From JBIIUJ01 sp044340025 (GTDB lineage Bacteria > Pseudomonadota > Alphaproteobacteria > Caulobacterales > Aquidulcibacteraceae), in the NCBI GenBank assembly GCA_044340025.1, contig JBIIUJ010000071.1, positions 1-13,092 of the forward strand: DNA of 13,092 nt, in the 5' to 3' direction. The position numbers and the translations under genes were made by a program. Below, piece after piece: positions 5,951 through 12,740 of this stretch (the stretch's first letter is position 1; every line of letters starts with the position of its first letter). Below the pieces are notes generated by a model. It saw only the letters and a list, made by a program, of their open reading frames with translations. It made no database searches and was not told the DNA's origin.

Positions 5951-7177
5951 TCAGCTCAGGAACTCACGCGCCTTGGCGAGCGCGTCGAGAAACAGATCCA
6001 CCTCGTCGGCGGTGTTGTAGAGGGCGAAACTCGCCCGGGCGGTGGCGGTCACGCCGAGGTGGCGCATCAGGGGTTGGGCGCAGTGGTGGCCGGCGCGCAC
6101 CGCCACGCCATAACGGTCGAGGATCTGGGCCACGTCGTGGGGATGGGCGCCCTCGACGCTGAAGGAGAGGATCGCCCCCTTGCCCGGCGCAACCCCATGG
6201 ACCCGCACCCCATTGAGGCGGCGCAGCCCTTCGTGCGCACGCGCCGTCAGGCCGTCCAGATGCGCATGAGCGGCGGCCATGTCCTGGGCGGAAAGCCAGT
6301 CGAGCGCGGCGGCGAGCCCGGCCGCCTCCGTGATCGGCGGGGTGCCGGCCTCGAAGCGGAACGGCGCGTCGGCGTAGGTGACTGTCTCTGTGGTGACCAG
6401 ATCGATCATGCCGCCGCCGCCATTGTAGGGCGCAAGCTCGGCCAGAAGCTCCGCCTTGCCATAGAGGGCGCCGATGCCGCTCGGGCCATAGAGCTTGTGG
6501 GCCGACAGTGCATAGAAATCCGCATCGATGGCGCGCACATCCACGCTGGCGTGCACCACTGCCTGGCAGCCGTCGAACACCACGAGCGCGCCCGCCTGAT
6601 GGGCGAGCCAGCTGATCTCGGCCGCCGGGGTGTGGGTGCCCAGCACATTCGACATGTGGGTGATGGCCACCACCCTGGTGCGCGGCCCCAGCAGGGCGGC
6701 GAAGCCCTCCAGATCCAGCGACCCATCCTCCAGCAGCGGCGCCCAGCGGATCACCGCGCCGCACCGCTCGCGCAAGAAATGCCACGGCACGATGTTGGCG
6801 TGATGCTCCATCAGCGAGAGCACGATCTCGTCGCCTGGCTGAAGCCGCGCGGCGAGACCGTTTGCGACGAGATTGAGCGCCTCGGTCGCGCCTTTGGTGA
6901 AGACGATCTCTTCCGGGCGGGCTGCGTTCAGGAAACGGGCGAGGCGCGCGCGCGCCTCTTCCATCACCTGCGTCGCCTCATTGGCGAGCGTATGCAGCCC
7001 GCGATGCGCGTTGGCGTAGGAAGTGCGCTGAAACTCCGCCATCGCATCGATCACGGCGGCAGGCTTTTGCGCGGTTGCCGCATTGTCGAGATAGACCAGC
7101 GGCCGACCATTCACCTGCCTTGACAGGATCGGAAACTGCGCCCGAACGGCGGCGACATCGAAAGGCGGCGCGCTCAC
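5951..7177 (-). CDS. sufS: SufS group II cysteine desulfurase
   Basis: This 408-residue PLP enzyme takes sulfur from L-cysteine and holds it as a persulfide for the SufBCD scaffold. The PLP lysine is Lys228 in SAHKLYGP, His125 (MEHHAN) stacks on PLP, and the persulfide-forming Cys366 sits in RAGHHCAQPLM. The spacing and length (E. coli SufS has 406 residues) are those of group II enzymes. An unusual detail is DGCQAVVH at 202-209, where most SufS proteins have DGAQ, giving an extra Cys204 next to the PLP-binding Asp202. The start is GTG 7177, overlapping the sufD stop as GTGA, which gives the natural family N-terminus (FDVAAVRAQFPIL). Group II enzymes usually need SufE or SufU as sulfur acceptor, and neither is encoded in this window. 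Confidence 0.96.
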   Translation of the reverse strand: MSAPPFDVAAVRAQFPILSRQVNGRPLVYLDNAATAQKPAAVIDAMAEFQRTSYANAHRGLHTLANEATQVMEEARARLARFLNAARPEEIVFTKGATEALNLVANGLAARLQPGDEIVLSLMEHHANIVPWHFLRERCGAVIRWAPLLEDGSLDLEGFAALLGPRTRVVAITHMSNVLGTHTPAAEISWLAHQAGALVVFDGCQAVVHASVDVRAIDADFYALSAHKLYGPSGIGALYGKAELLAELAPYNGGGGMIDLVTTETVTYADAPFRFEAGTPPITEAAGLAAALDWLSAQDMAAAHAHLDGLTARAHEGLRRLNGVRVHGVAPGKGAILSFSVEGAHPHDVAQILDRYGVAVRAGHHCAQPLMRHLGVTATARASFALYNTADEVDLFLDALAKAREFLS

Positions 7178-8364
7178 CTCGGGCGCTCCAGCCAGGCGCC
7201 GGCGAGACCGGCCATCCAGTCGCGCGCGGCCTCCTCCTCCACCGCGTCGAACACCTCTGCGATGAAGGCGTGCACCAGCATGGCGCGCGCGTCCGCCTCG
7301 GGGATGCCGCGGGCGCGGGCGTAAAAGAGCGCCCCGTCATCGAGCGCGCCGACCGTATTTCCATGCGCGCAGCTGACCGCATCGGCATAGATTTCCAGCT
7401 CGGGCTTGGCGTCAATTTCCGCGCCCTCGCTGAGCAGCAGGGCATGGTGGTTCTGGCGGGCGTCGGTGTTCTGGGCGGCGCGTTCCACCAGGATCTTGCC
7501 CTGAAAGACGCCGCGCGCCTTGCCGGCGGCCGCCCCCTTGAACAGCTCGCGGGTCTGGCCGCCGGGTGCGGCATGGATCACGCGGGTCGTGGCGTCGGCG
7601 TGGCGGGCGCCGTCGAGCAGATAGGCGCCGTTCAGGGCGCAGCGCGCGCCCTCCCCCGCCATGGTCACCACCGTCTCGGCCCGCGCAAAGCGGCCGCCAA
7701 AGGCGAGGCCTGTGGCGGCATAGGATGCGCCTTCGGCCACCCGGATGTCGGCGCGGCAAAGATCGATGGCGCCCGGCCCGCCCTCCTGCAGCGTCAGGCG
7801 GGTCAGGCAGGCGCCGGGCGCCAGTTCCGCCTCGATCAGCAGGCTCGACAAGCCAGCCTCTGCGGCCGAAACCTCGATCAGCGTCAGCGCGGCACCCGCG
7901 CCCAGTTCCAGCATCAGCCGGCCGGGCGCGCCAGGCGCGCGCAGCACCACCACCGGGCGGGCAAGCAGCGCTTCCGCCCGCAGCACGAGCGTGCGCGGAG
8001 CAAGCCCAGCGCAGAGCGCAGCCAGACCATCATCGGCGCGCGCGGAAGCCGCCGGCTCGACCTCAAGCGTCAGGCCCGGCTCGGGCCGCCCTTCCACGCC
8101 TGCGCCGAGAGGGCCGAAGCTGATGGTCAGCGCATCCTCGGGCAAGAAGGCGGGCCGGGCGGGCGCAGCTCCGGACGCCTCGGCCAGGCCGTCGGCGAGC
8201 GCGGCGCGCAGATCGGACCATTTGAACGCTTCCATGCGCCGCCCGGGCAGGCCGGACACAGCAAGGCCAGCGCGCGCGGCCGCCGCTGCGGGCGTGCCGG
8301 CGCTGGCGAGCCGGGCCATCAGCGCCGCCTCCCCGGCGGTGCGGATAGAGGTCAGCGCCGTCAT
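7174..8364 (-). CDS. sufD: SufD scaffold subunit
   Basis: SufD is the partner of SufB in the SufBC2D complex that builds nascent Fe-S clusters, with iron entry at the SufB-SufD interface. The 396-residue product has a low-similarity Ala-rich N-terminal half containing GRRMEAFKWSDLR (41-53). The beta-helix core is highly conserved: GVFQGKILVERAAQNTDA (285-302), NHHALLLSEGAEIDAKPELE (305-324) and CAHGNTVGALDDGALFY (332-348). Cys332 and His334 match the E. coli Cys358/His360 pair needed for assembly. It is slightly shorter than E. coli SufD (423 aa). The ATG at 8364 overlaps the sufC stop as ATGA. SufB is the alternative for this fold and is separately encoded at 9483-10949. Confidence 0.95.
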   Translation of the reverse strand: MTALTSIRTAGEAALMARLASAGTPAAAAARAGLAVSGLPGRRMEAFKWSDLRAALADGLAEASGAAPARPAFLPEDALTISFGPLGAGVEGRPEPGLTLEVEPAASARADDGLAALCAGLAPRTLVLRAEALLARPVVVLRAPGAPGRLMLELGAGAALTLIEVSAAEAGLSSLLIEAELAPGACLTRLTLQEGGPGAIDLCRADIRVAEGASYAATGLAFGGRFARAETVVTMAGEGARCALNGAYLLDGARHADATTRVIHAAPGGQTRELFKGAAAGKARGVFQGKILVERAAQNTDARQNHHALLLSEGAEIDAKPELEIYADAVSCAHGNTVGALDDGALFYARARGIPEADARAMLVHAFIAEVFDAVEEEAARDWMAGLAGAWLERPR

Positions 8365-9110
8365 GCGGCGGCCTTGAGATATTTGTCGTAGCCTTCGGCC
8401 TCGAGCCGAAGCGCAAGCTCCGGCCCGCCGCTATCGACGATCCGGCCGCCCGCCAACACATGCACGCGGTCGGGGCGAATATGGTCGAGCAGGCGCTGGT
8501 AGTGGGTGATGACGAGCATGGCGCGGTCAGGGCCGCGCAGCGCATTCACCCCGTCGGAGACGATTTTGAGCGCATCGATGTCGAGGCCGCTATCGGTCTC
8601 ATCCAGGATCATCAGGCGCGGGCTCAGCACCGCCATCTGGAAGATCTCGATCCGCTTCTTTTCGCCGCCGGAAAAGCCGACGTTCAGCGGCCGCTTCAGC
8701 ATCTCCGGGTCGATCTTCAGCGCGGCCGCCTTCTCTCGAGCCAGCTTCATGAAGGCGGGCACCGCCATTTCATCCTCGCCGCGCGCCTTGCGCTGGGCGT
8801 TGAGCGCGGTGCGCAGGAAGGTGAGCGTCGGCACGCCGGGGATCTCCAGCGGATACTGGAAGCTGAGGAACAGCCCCTTGGCGGCGCGTTCTTCGGGCGC
8901 CAGCGCCAGCAGATCCTCGCCCTCGAAGGTGGCCGTCCCCCCGGTCACCTCATACCCTTCGCGCCCGGCAAGCGTATAGGAGAGCGTGCTCTTGCCCGCC
9001 CCATTCGGGCCCATGATGGCGTGGACCTCGCCGGCGGGCACGCTGAGCGAGAGCCCCTGCAGGATCGGCTTGTCGTCGACGGCTACGGAAAGATTTCGGA
9101 CAGAAAGCAA
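8361..9110 (-). CDS. sufC: SufC ATPase of the SUF scaffold
   Basis: SufC is the ABC-type ATPase that drives conformational change in SufB-SufD; it is a soluble ABC protein, not a transporter. The product from TTG 9110 is 249 residues, close to E. coli SufC (248). Walker A is GPNGAGKST (34-42), the Q-loop glutamine is Gln85 (FLSFQYPLEIPGV), and the signature is FSGGEKKR (146-153). Walker B LMILDE ends at Glu171, and His203 is the switch histidine. No ATG lies near the family N-terminus. TTG 9110 is chosen because it gives MLSVRNLSV and has a strong GAGGGG Shine-Dalgarno seven bases upstream. A longer 305-residue frame starting at 9278 mostly overlaps the cupin gene and has no family similarity. 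Confidence 0.95.
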   Translation of the reverse strand: MLSVRNLSVAVDDKPILQGLSLSVPAGEVHAIMGPNGAGKSTLSYTLAGREGYEVTGGTATFEGEDLLALAPEERAAKGLFLSFQYPLEIPGVPTLTFLRTALNAQRKARGEDEMAVPAFMKLAREKAAALKIDPEMLKRPLNVGFSGGEKKRIEIFQMAVLSPRLMILDETDSGLDIDALKIVSDGVNALRGPDRAMLVITHYQRLLDHIRPDRVHVLAGGRIVDSGGPELALRLEAEGYDKYLKAAA

Positions 9111-9114
9111 TGGA

Positions 9115-9483
9115 TCACCCCTCAAGGCGCACGCCGGTCGGCGCAGTATAGTGGGAGAATGGGGCGTTGCCGGTATTGACGACACCGCGCACCTCGAAGA
9201 CGAGCACTTCGGCCTCGTCGTCGGCGGCGGTTCGATGTTCGACGCCGCGCGGAGCAACCGCCCCCTCGCCGGGGCCAAGCGTCAGCACCCGATCGCGGAA
9301 CTCCAGGCGGAACACCCCGCGCCAGACCAAGAACAACTCATCGGCGTCGTCGTGACTGTGCCAGGGAAAGACACCCTTCACCTTCACAACTTTCAGCTCA
9401 TGGTCATTAACCTCGGCAATGACTTTCGGCCGCCAATGCTCATCAACGCGGGTGAAGAGATCCGGCAGAGCAAACTTTTCCAT
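9115..9483 (-). CDS. Cupin-domain protein embedded in suf operon
   Basis: This 122-residue protein is a single cupin barrel. Motif 1 is G37-x4-H42-x-H44-x4-E49-x6-G56, and motif 2 is P78-x-G80-x2-H83, so a complete 3His-1Glu metal site is present. It is probably soluble and cytosolic, binding Fe, Mn or similar. The substrate or sensory role is unknown, and the family is too broad to name a reaction. The ATG at 9483 overlaps the sufB TGA by one base (TGATG), and the sufC Shine-Dalgarno lies inside its last codons, so it is tightly embedded between sufB and sufC. Canonical sufBCDS operons lack this gene. A role in iron or redox sensing, or as an accessory metal-binding factor for SUF, is inference only. 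Confidence 0.88.
   Translation of the reverse strand: MEKFALPDLFTRVDEHWRPKVIAEVNDHELKVVKVKGVFPWHSHDDADELFLVWRGVFRLEFRDRVLTLGPGEGAVAPRGVEHRTAADDEAEVLVFEVRGVVNTGNAPFSHYTAPTGVRLEG
9117..9124 (-). promoter_or_regulatory. sufC ribosome-binding site inside cupin 3' end
   Basis: On the minus strand the cupin ends CTT GAG GGG TGA, and GAGGGG (9123-9118) is the strongest Shine-Dalgarno in this part of the operon. It is spaced seven bases from TTG 9110. This decides the sufC start and rules out the much longer upstream frame. Confidence 0.7.
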
Positions 9484-10949
9484 CAGCCCACACTGCCTTC
9501 AAGGCTGATTGCGACGAGCTTCTGGGCTTCGACTGCAAATTCCATCGGCAGTTCCTGCAGCACGTCGCGGACAAAGCCGTTCACCAGAAGTGCTACCGCA
9601 TCCTCCTGCGACAGGCCGCGCTGGCGGCAATAGAACAGCTGGTCTTCAGACAGCCGCGTGGTGGTTGCTTCATGCTCGAACGTGACGTGGGGCGTCTTGG
9701 CCTCCACATAAGGCACCGTGTGGGCGCCGCAGCGATCCCCGATCAGCAAGCTGTCGCACTGGGTGAAGTTGCGCGCGCCCTTGGCTTTGGCGTGGGCCGA
9801 GACCAGCCCGCGATAGGTGTTGCTGGAGCGGCCCGCCGAAATGCCCTTCGAGATAATGCGCGAGCGGGTGCGCGCGCCCAGATGGATCATCTTGGTGCCG
9901 GTATCGGCCTGCTGGTGATTGTTGGTGATCGCGATGGAGTAGAACTCGCCCACGCTGTCCTCGCCACGCAGCACGCAGGAGGGGTATTTCCACGTCACGG
10001 CAGAGCCAGTCTCGACCTGGGTCCAGCTCACCTTGGAGCGCGCGCCACGGCAATCGGCCCGCTTGGTGACGAAGTTGTAGATGCCGCCGCGGCCTTCCTT
10101 GTCGCCCGGATACCAGTTCTGGACGGTGGAATACTTGATCTCGGCGTCGTCGAGGGCGACCAGCTCGACAACCGCGGCGTGAAGCTGATTTTCGTCGCGC
10201 TGGGGCGCGGTGCATCCCTCCAGATAGCTGACATAGGCGCCCTTGTCGGCGATGATCAGCGTGCGCTCGAACTGGCCGGTCTCGGCCGCATTGATCCGGA
10301 AATAGGTCGACAGCTCCATCGGGCAGCGCACGCCCGGCGGCACATAGACAAACGTCCCGTCGGAGAAGACCGCGCTGTTGAGCGTGGCGTAGAAATTGTC
10401 GCTCGTCGGCACGACCGTGCCGAGATAGGCGCGCACCAGCTCGGGATGTTCGCGCACCGCCTCGGAGAAGGAGCAGAAGATCACGCCGGACTTCGACAAT
10501 TCCGCCCGGAACGTGGTCGCCACCGAGACGCTGTCGAACACCGCATCGACCGCCACCTTCGGCGCGCCCTTAACCCCGGCGAGCACTTCCTGCTCGCGCA
10601 GCGGGATGCCCAGCTTCTTGTAAGTCTCCAGGATTTCGGGATCGAGCTCGTCGAGGCTTTCGATCTCCTTCTTCGCCTTGGGCGCCGCGTAATAATACGC
10701 ATCCTGGAAGTCGATTGCGGGATAGCGCACCATCGCCCAGGTCGGCTCCTCCATGGTCAGCCAGCGGCGGAAGGCGGCGAGGCGCCACTCCAGCATCCAG
10801 TCCGGCTCGCCCTTCTTGGCGGAGATGAAACGAACCGTCTCCTCGCTGAGGCCCTTGGGGGCGCGCTCGGTCTCGACATCGGTGATGAAGCCCCACTCAT
10901 AATCAGAGAGCTTTTCAACGGTTTCGATCGTATCCTTTACGGCAGGCAT
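9483..10949 (-). CDS. sufB: SufB scaffold subunit
   Basis: SufB is the main Fe-S scaffold of the SUF system, receiving persulfide sulfur and assembling clusters with SufC and SufD. The 488-residue product shows strong family motifs: FITDVETERAPKGLSEETV (21-39), YVPPGVRCPMELSTYFRIN (202-220), YLEGCTAP (242-249), NFTQCDSLLIGDRCGAHT (394-411) and FEHEATTTRLSEDQLFYC (424-441). Cys398 corresponds to E. coli Cys405, and Glu425/His426/Glu427 fall in the equivalent of the E. coli 432-434 region. Cys246 fits the sulfur-accepting Cys254. Length is close to E. coli (495). The ATG at 10949 overlaps the stop of the upstream desulfurase as TGATG. All catalytic positions I can check are intact. Confidence 0.97.
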   Translation of the reverse strand: MPAVKDTIETVEKLSDYEWGFITDVETERAPKGLSEETVRFISAKKGEPDWMLEWRLAAFRRWLTMEEPTWAMVRYPAIDFQDAYYYAAPKAKKEIESLDELDPEILETYKKLGIPLREQEVLAGVKGAPKVAVDAVFDSVSVATTFRAELSKSGVIFCSFSEAVREHPELVRAYLGTVVPTSDNFYATLNSAVFSDGTFVYVPPGVRCPMELSTYFRINAAETGQFERTLIIADKGAYVSYLEGCTAPQRDENQLHAAVVELVALDDAEIKYSTVQNWYPGDKEGRGGIYNFVTKRADCRGARSKVSWTQVETGSAVTWKYPSCVLRGEDSVGEFYSIAITNNHQQADTGTKMIHLGARTRSRIISKGISAGRSSNTYRGLVSAHAKAKGARNFTQCDSLLIGDRCGAHTVPYVEAKTPHVTFEHEATTTRLSEDQLFYCRQRGLSQEDAVALLVNGFVRDVLQELPMEFAVEAQKLVAISLEGSVG

Positions 10950-12079
10950 CAGGCCGGCTCCTCAAGCATCTGTCGCGCGCGGGCGCTGTGTCTGTCAGCA
11001 AGGCGCAGCCAGGCGTCGGCGGCGCGCGCAATCTCATCTGCAGTCGTGGTCCAGCCGAAACTGAAGCGGACCGCGCCGCGAGCAAGCTCAGCGGCCACGC
11101 CCATGGCGCCAAGCCCGCGGCTGGCGGCGACTTTGCCCGACGAACAGGCCGCCCCGGCGCTGACGCGCACGCCGGCGAGATCGAGCGCCATGACCAGCGT
11201 CTCGGCGCGCGCGCCAGGCAGCGCCACACAGGTGGTCTGGCCAAGGCGCGGCGCCTTGGCCCCGATGATCACGCCCGCCCCCTCGATCAGGGCTTCAAAC
11301 CGGGCGGCATGGTCAGGCATCGCCTGCAGCGCGCGCACGGCGGCGGCGAAGCCCGCCGCGCCCGGAGCATTGGCAGTGCCAGAGCGGCGGCCAAGCTCCT
11401 GCCCACCGCCATGCTGGCGCGCGGCCAGCGGGGCGCCATTGGCCAGCCCCAGCGCGCCCATGCCCGGCGGCCCGCCGATCTTGTGCGCCGAGACCGCGAG
11501 ATAATCCGCCCCCAGCCGGTCGAGATCAACGCCGATCCGGCCCAGCGCCTGCACCGCGTCCACCGCCAGCAGCCCGCCGGCGGCGCGCACCAGGCGGGAC
11601 GCCTCCGCCACCGGCTGGATCACGCCTGTCTCGTTCTGCGCCAGCATCAGCGCCACGAGCGTGTCGCGAGGGCCGTGGGCGAGCGCCTGCTCCAGCGCGG
11701 CAAGGTCGATCACGCCGTCCGGCGTCGCCGGCAGGGTCTCCACCGGCAAGCCGCGCCGGCGGGCTTCCTCGGCTGCGGCCCATACGGCGTCATGTTCAAG
11801 CGCGCTGAGCAGAAGCCGCGACGCGCCCGCTTCCAGCGCACCGAGGATCATCAGATTGCAGGCTTCCGTCCCGCCGCTTGTGAAGACGAGATTGCGCGCA
11901 GAAACGCCGATCGCCGCCGCCACCGTCTCGCGCGCTTCCTCCACGAGCGCCCGGATGCGGCGCCCGTCGGCATGCACCGCGCTAGGATTGCCGCCCAGCG
12001 CCAACGCGTGCGCCACCGCAGCGGCCGCCTCGGGCCGGATGGGGGCTGTCGCGTTATGGTCGGCGTAGACGTCGCTCAT
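10949..12079 (-). CDS. NifS/IscS-type group I cysteine desulfurase
   Basis: This 376-residue PLP enzyme is a second, group I, cysteine desulfurase placed directly after iscR. It has YADHNATAPIRPE near the N-terminus, FTSGGTEACNLMI (66-78), the PLP lysine Lys200 in SAHKIGGPPG, and the catalytic Cys312 in SAGAACSSGKV. It is shorter than E. coli IscS (404 aa) and lacks the long IscS C-terminus, so it is closer to NifS-like enzymes. ATG 12079 is chosen because family similarity begins there. The longer 60-residue N-terminal frame reads through the iscR region and is a shadow. It lies 11 bp after the iscR stop. It may feed SufBCD or another sulfur pathway such as tRNA thiolation; the sequence does not decide. 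Confidence 0.93.
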   Translation of the reverse strand: MSDVYADHNATAPIRPEAAAAVAHALALGGNPSAVHADGRRIRALVEEARETVAAAIGVSARNLVFTSGGTEACNLMILGALEAGASRLLLSALEHDAVWAAAEEARRRGLPVETLPATPDGVIDLAALEQALAHGPRDTLVALMLAQNETGVIQPVAEASRLVRAAGGLLAVDAVQALGRIGVDLDRLGADYLAVSAHKIGGPPGMGALGLANGAPLAARQHGGGQELGRRSGTANAPGAAGFAAAVRALQAMPDHAARFEALIEGAGVIIGAKAPRLGQTTCVALPGARAETLVMALDLAGVRVSAGAACSSGKVAASRGLGAMGVAAELARGAVRFSFGWTTTADEIARAADAWLRLADRHSARARQMLEEPA

Positions 12080-12090
12080 GGCGGCTGTGC

Positions 12091-12534
12091 CTATTCCGCG
12101 GCCAGAAGGCGCGCGGGCAAGCGCTTGGCGAGCACATCGGCCACCGACACTGCCGCCAGGAACAGATGGATCTGGCGGGTCAGCGCGTCCCAGAGATCGT
12201 GGGTGAGGCATTGCGCCGTGCCCTGCTTCAGACAGCCCCGCGCGGTTTCCGGGTCGCACCGGGTGACGCGCAGCGGCTCGTCCACCGCCAGCACGATATC
12301 CGCGATGCGCGTCTCGGCCGCCGGACGGGCGAGGCGATAGCCGCCGCCGGGACCGCGCGCGCTCGCCACCACGCCAGCCCTCCGGAGCTTGGCGAACAAT
12401 TGCTCCAGATAGGATTGGGAGATCTCCTGACGGCCGGCGATATCGGCCAGCGACACCGCCTTTTCTTCACCGCCGTGCAAAGCGAGGTCGGCGATCGCCA
12501 TGACCGCATAGCGCCCTTTCGTCGACAGCTGCAT
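12091..12534 (-). CDS. iscR: IscR-type Rrf2 family Fe-S-sensing regulator
   Basis: This 147-residue Rrf2-family protein has a winged helix-turn-helix at about 1-65 (MQLSTKGRYAVMAIADLAL, then SLADIAGRQEISQSYLEQLF and GPGGGYRLAR). A cluster-binding loop has Cys93, Cys101, Cys109 and His112. E. coli IscR uses Cys92, Cys98, Cys104 and His107, so the ligand set is conserved but each inter-Cys gap is two residues longer. The C-terminal helix HLFLAAVSVADVLAK resembles the IscR end. ATG 12534 has a strong GGGGAGG Shine-Dalgarno seven bases upstream. The longer frame from 12633 has a non-family extension. As first gene of the operon it probably represses suf when holo, with derepression under iron limitation or oxidative stress, by analogy with E. 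coli IscR. Confidence 0.95.
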   Translation of the reverse strand: MQLSTKGRYAVMAIADLALHGGEEKAVSLADIAGRQEISQSYLEQLFAKLRRAGVVASARGPGGGYRLARPAAETRIADIVLAVDEPLRVTRCDPETARGCLKQGTAQCLTHDLWDALTRQIHLFLAAVSVADVLAKRLPARLLAAE

Positions 12535-12636
12535 TGCCGGACCTCCCCGCTCTGTCGCCACAGCGTTGCACGCTCGCACGCGGCGGCCTTGCTGTGATAA
12601 AGCGCTTGCGGCGACGCAAAGAGCGCCCGCCATTCG

Positions 12637-12664
12637 CTAAGCTAGATAGAATTCCCTAGCTGAG
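12637..12664. promoter_or_regulatory. 28-bp dyad over the iscR -10 region
   Basis: CTAAGCTAG (12637-12645) and CTAGCTGAG (12656-12664) form inverted 9-bp arms with one mismatch, separated by 10 bp. The dyad spans the -10 box and most of the spacer of the iscR promoter and overlaps the ISC-box candidate. A dimeric regulator could bind here to block RNA polymerase. It could serve the divergent hydrolase as well, because it is the only clear dyad in this spacer. Confidence 0.5.
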
Positions 12665-12671
12665 CAGTCAA
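12643..12671 (-). promoter_or_regulatory. Probable sigma-70-type promoter of the iscR-suf operon
   Basis: On the minus strand a TTGACT -35 box (12671-12666) and a TATCTA -10 box (12648-12643) are separated by exactly 17 bp. Transcription would start near 12636, giving a 5' leader of about 100 nt before the iscR ATG at 12534. The hexamers match consensus at 5 of 6 and 4 of 6 positions. No equally good pair is seen elsewhere upstream of iscR. Confidence 0.7.
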
Positions 12672-12675
12672 GAAT
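12651..12675 (-). promoter_or_regulatory. Candidate ISC-box-like IscR operator over the -35
   Basis: On the minus strand this 25-bp stretch starts ATTCTTGACTG and ends AGCTAGGGAAT. Its left half fits the E. coli type 1 IscR half-site (ATASYYGACT) at 9 of 10 positions. The right half fits only if one extra base is allowed. It covers the -35 box, which is the right place for autorepression by IscR. The right half is degenerate, so this is a candidate, not a confirmed operator. Confidence 0.45.
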
Positions 12676-12740
12676 TACGGGCGCGACCATCCGTCCTGCG
12701 GCGGGCGCGCTCCAAGGTGCGAGAGAGATCAGATTCCCCC

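Noticed and set aside
9111..9278. Longer SufC of 305 residues starting at 9278
   Set aside because: The extra 56 residues have no ABC-ATPase similarity and overlap the cupin gene, while TTG 9110 has a strong Shine-Dalgarno and gives the family length.
9672..11504. 610-codon plus-strand open frame antisense to sufB and the desulfurase
   Set aside because: It is an antisense shadow in GC-rich sequence. It has no recognisable domain, and the minus strand has strong family matches.
10988..12340. 450-codon plus-strand open frame antisense to the group I desulfurase
   Set aside because: It is a shadow frame spanning the desulfurase and the iscR end, with no domain-like pattern.
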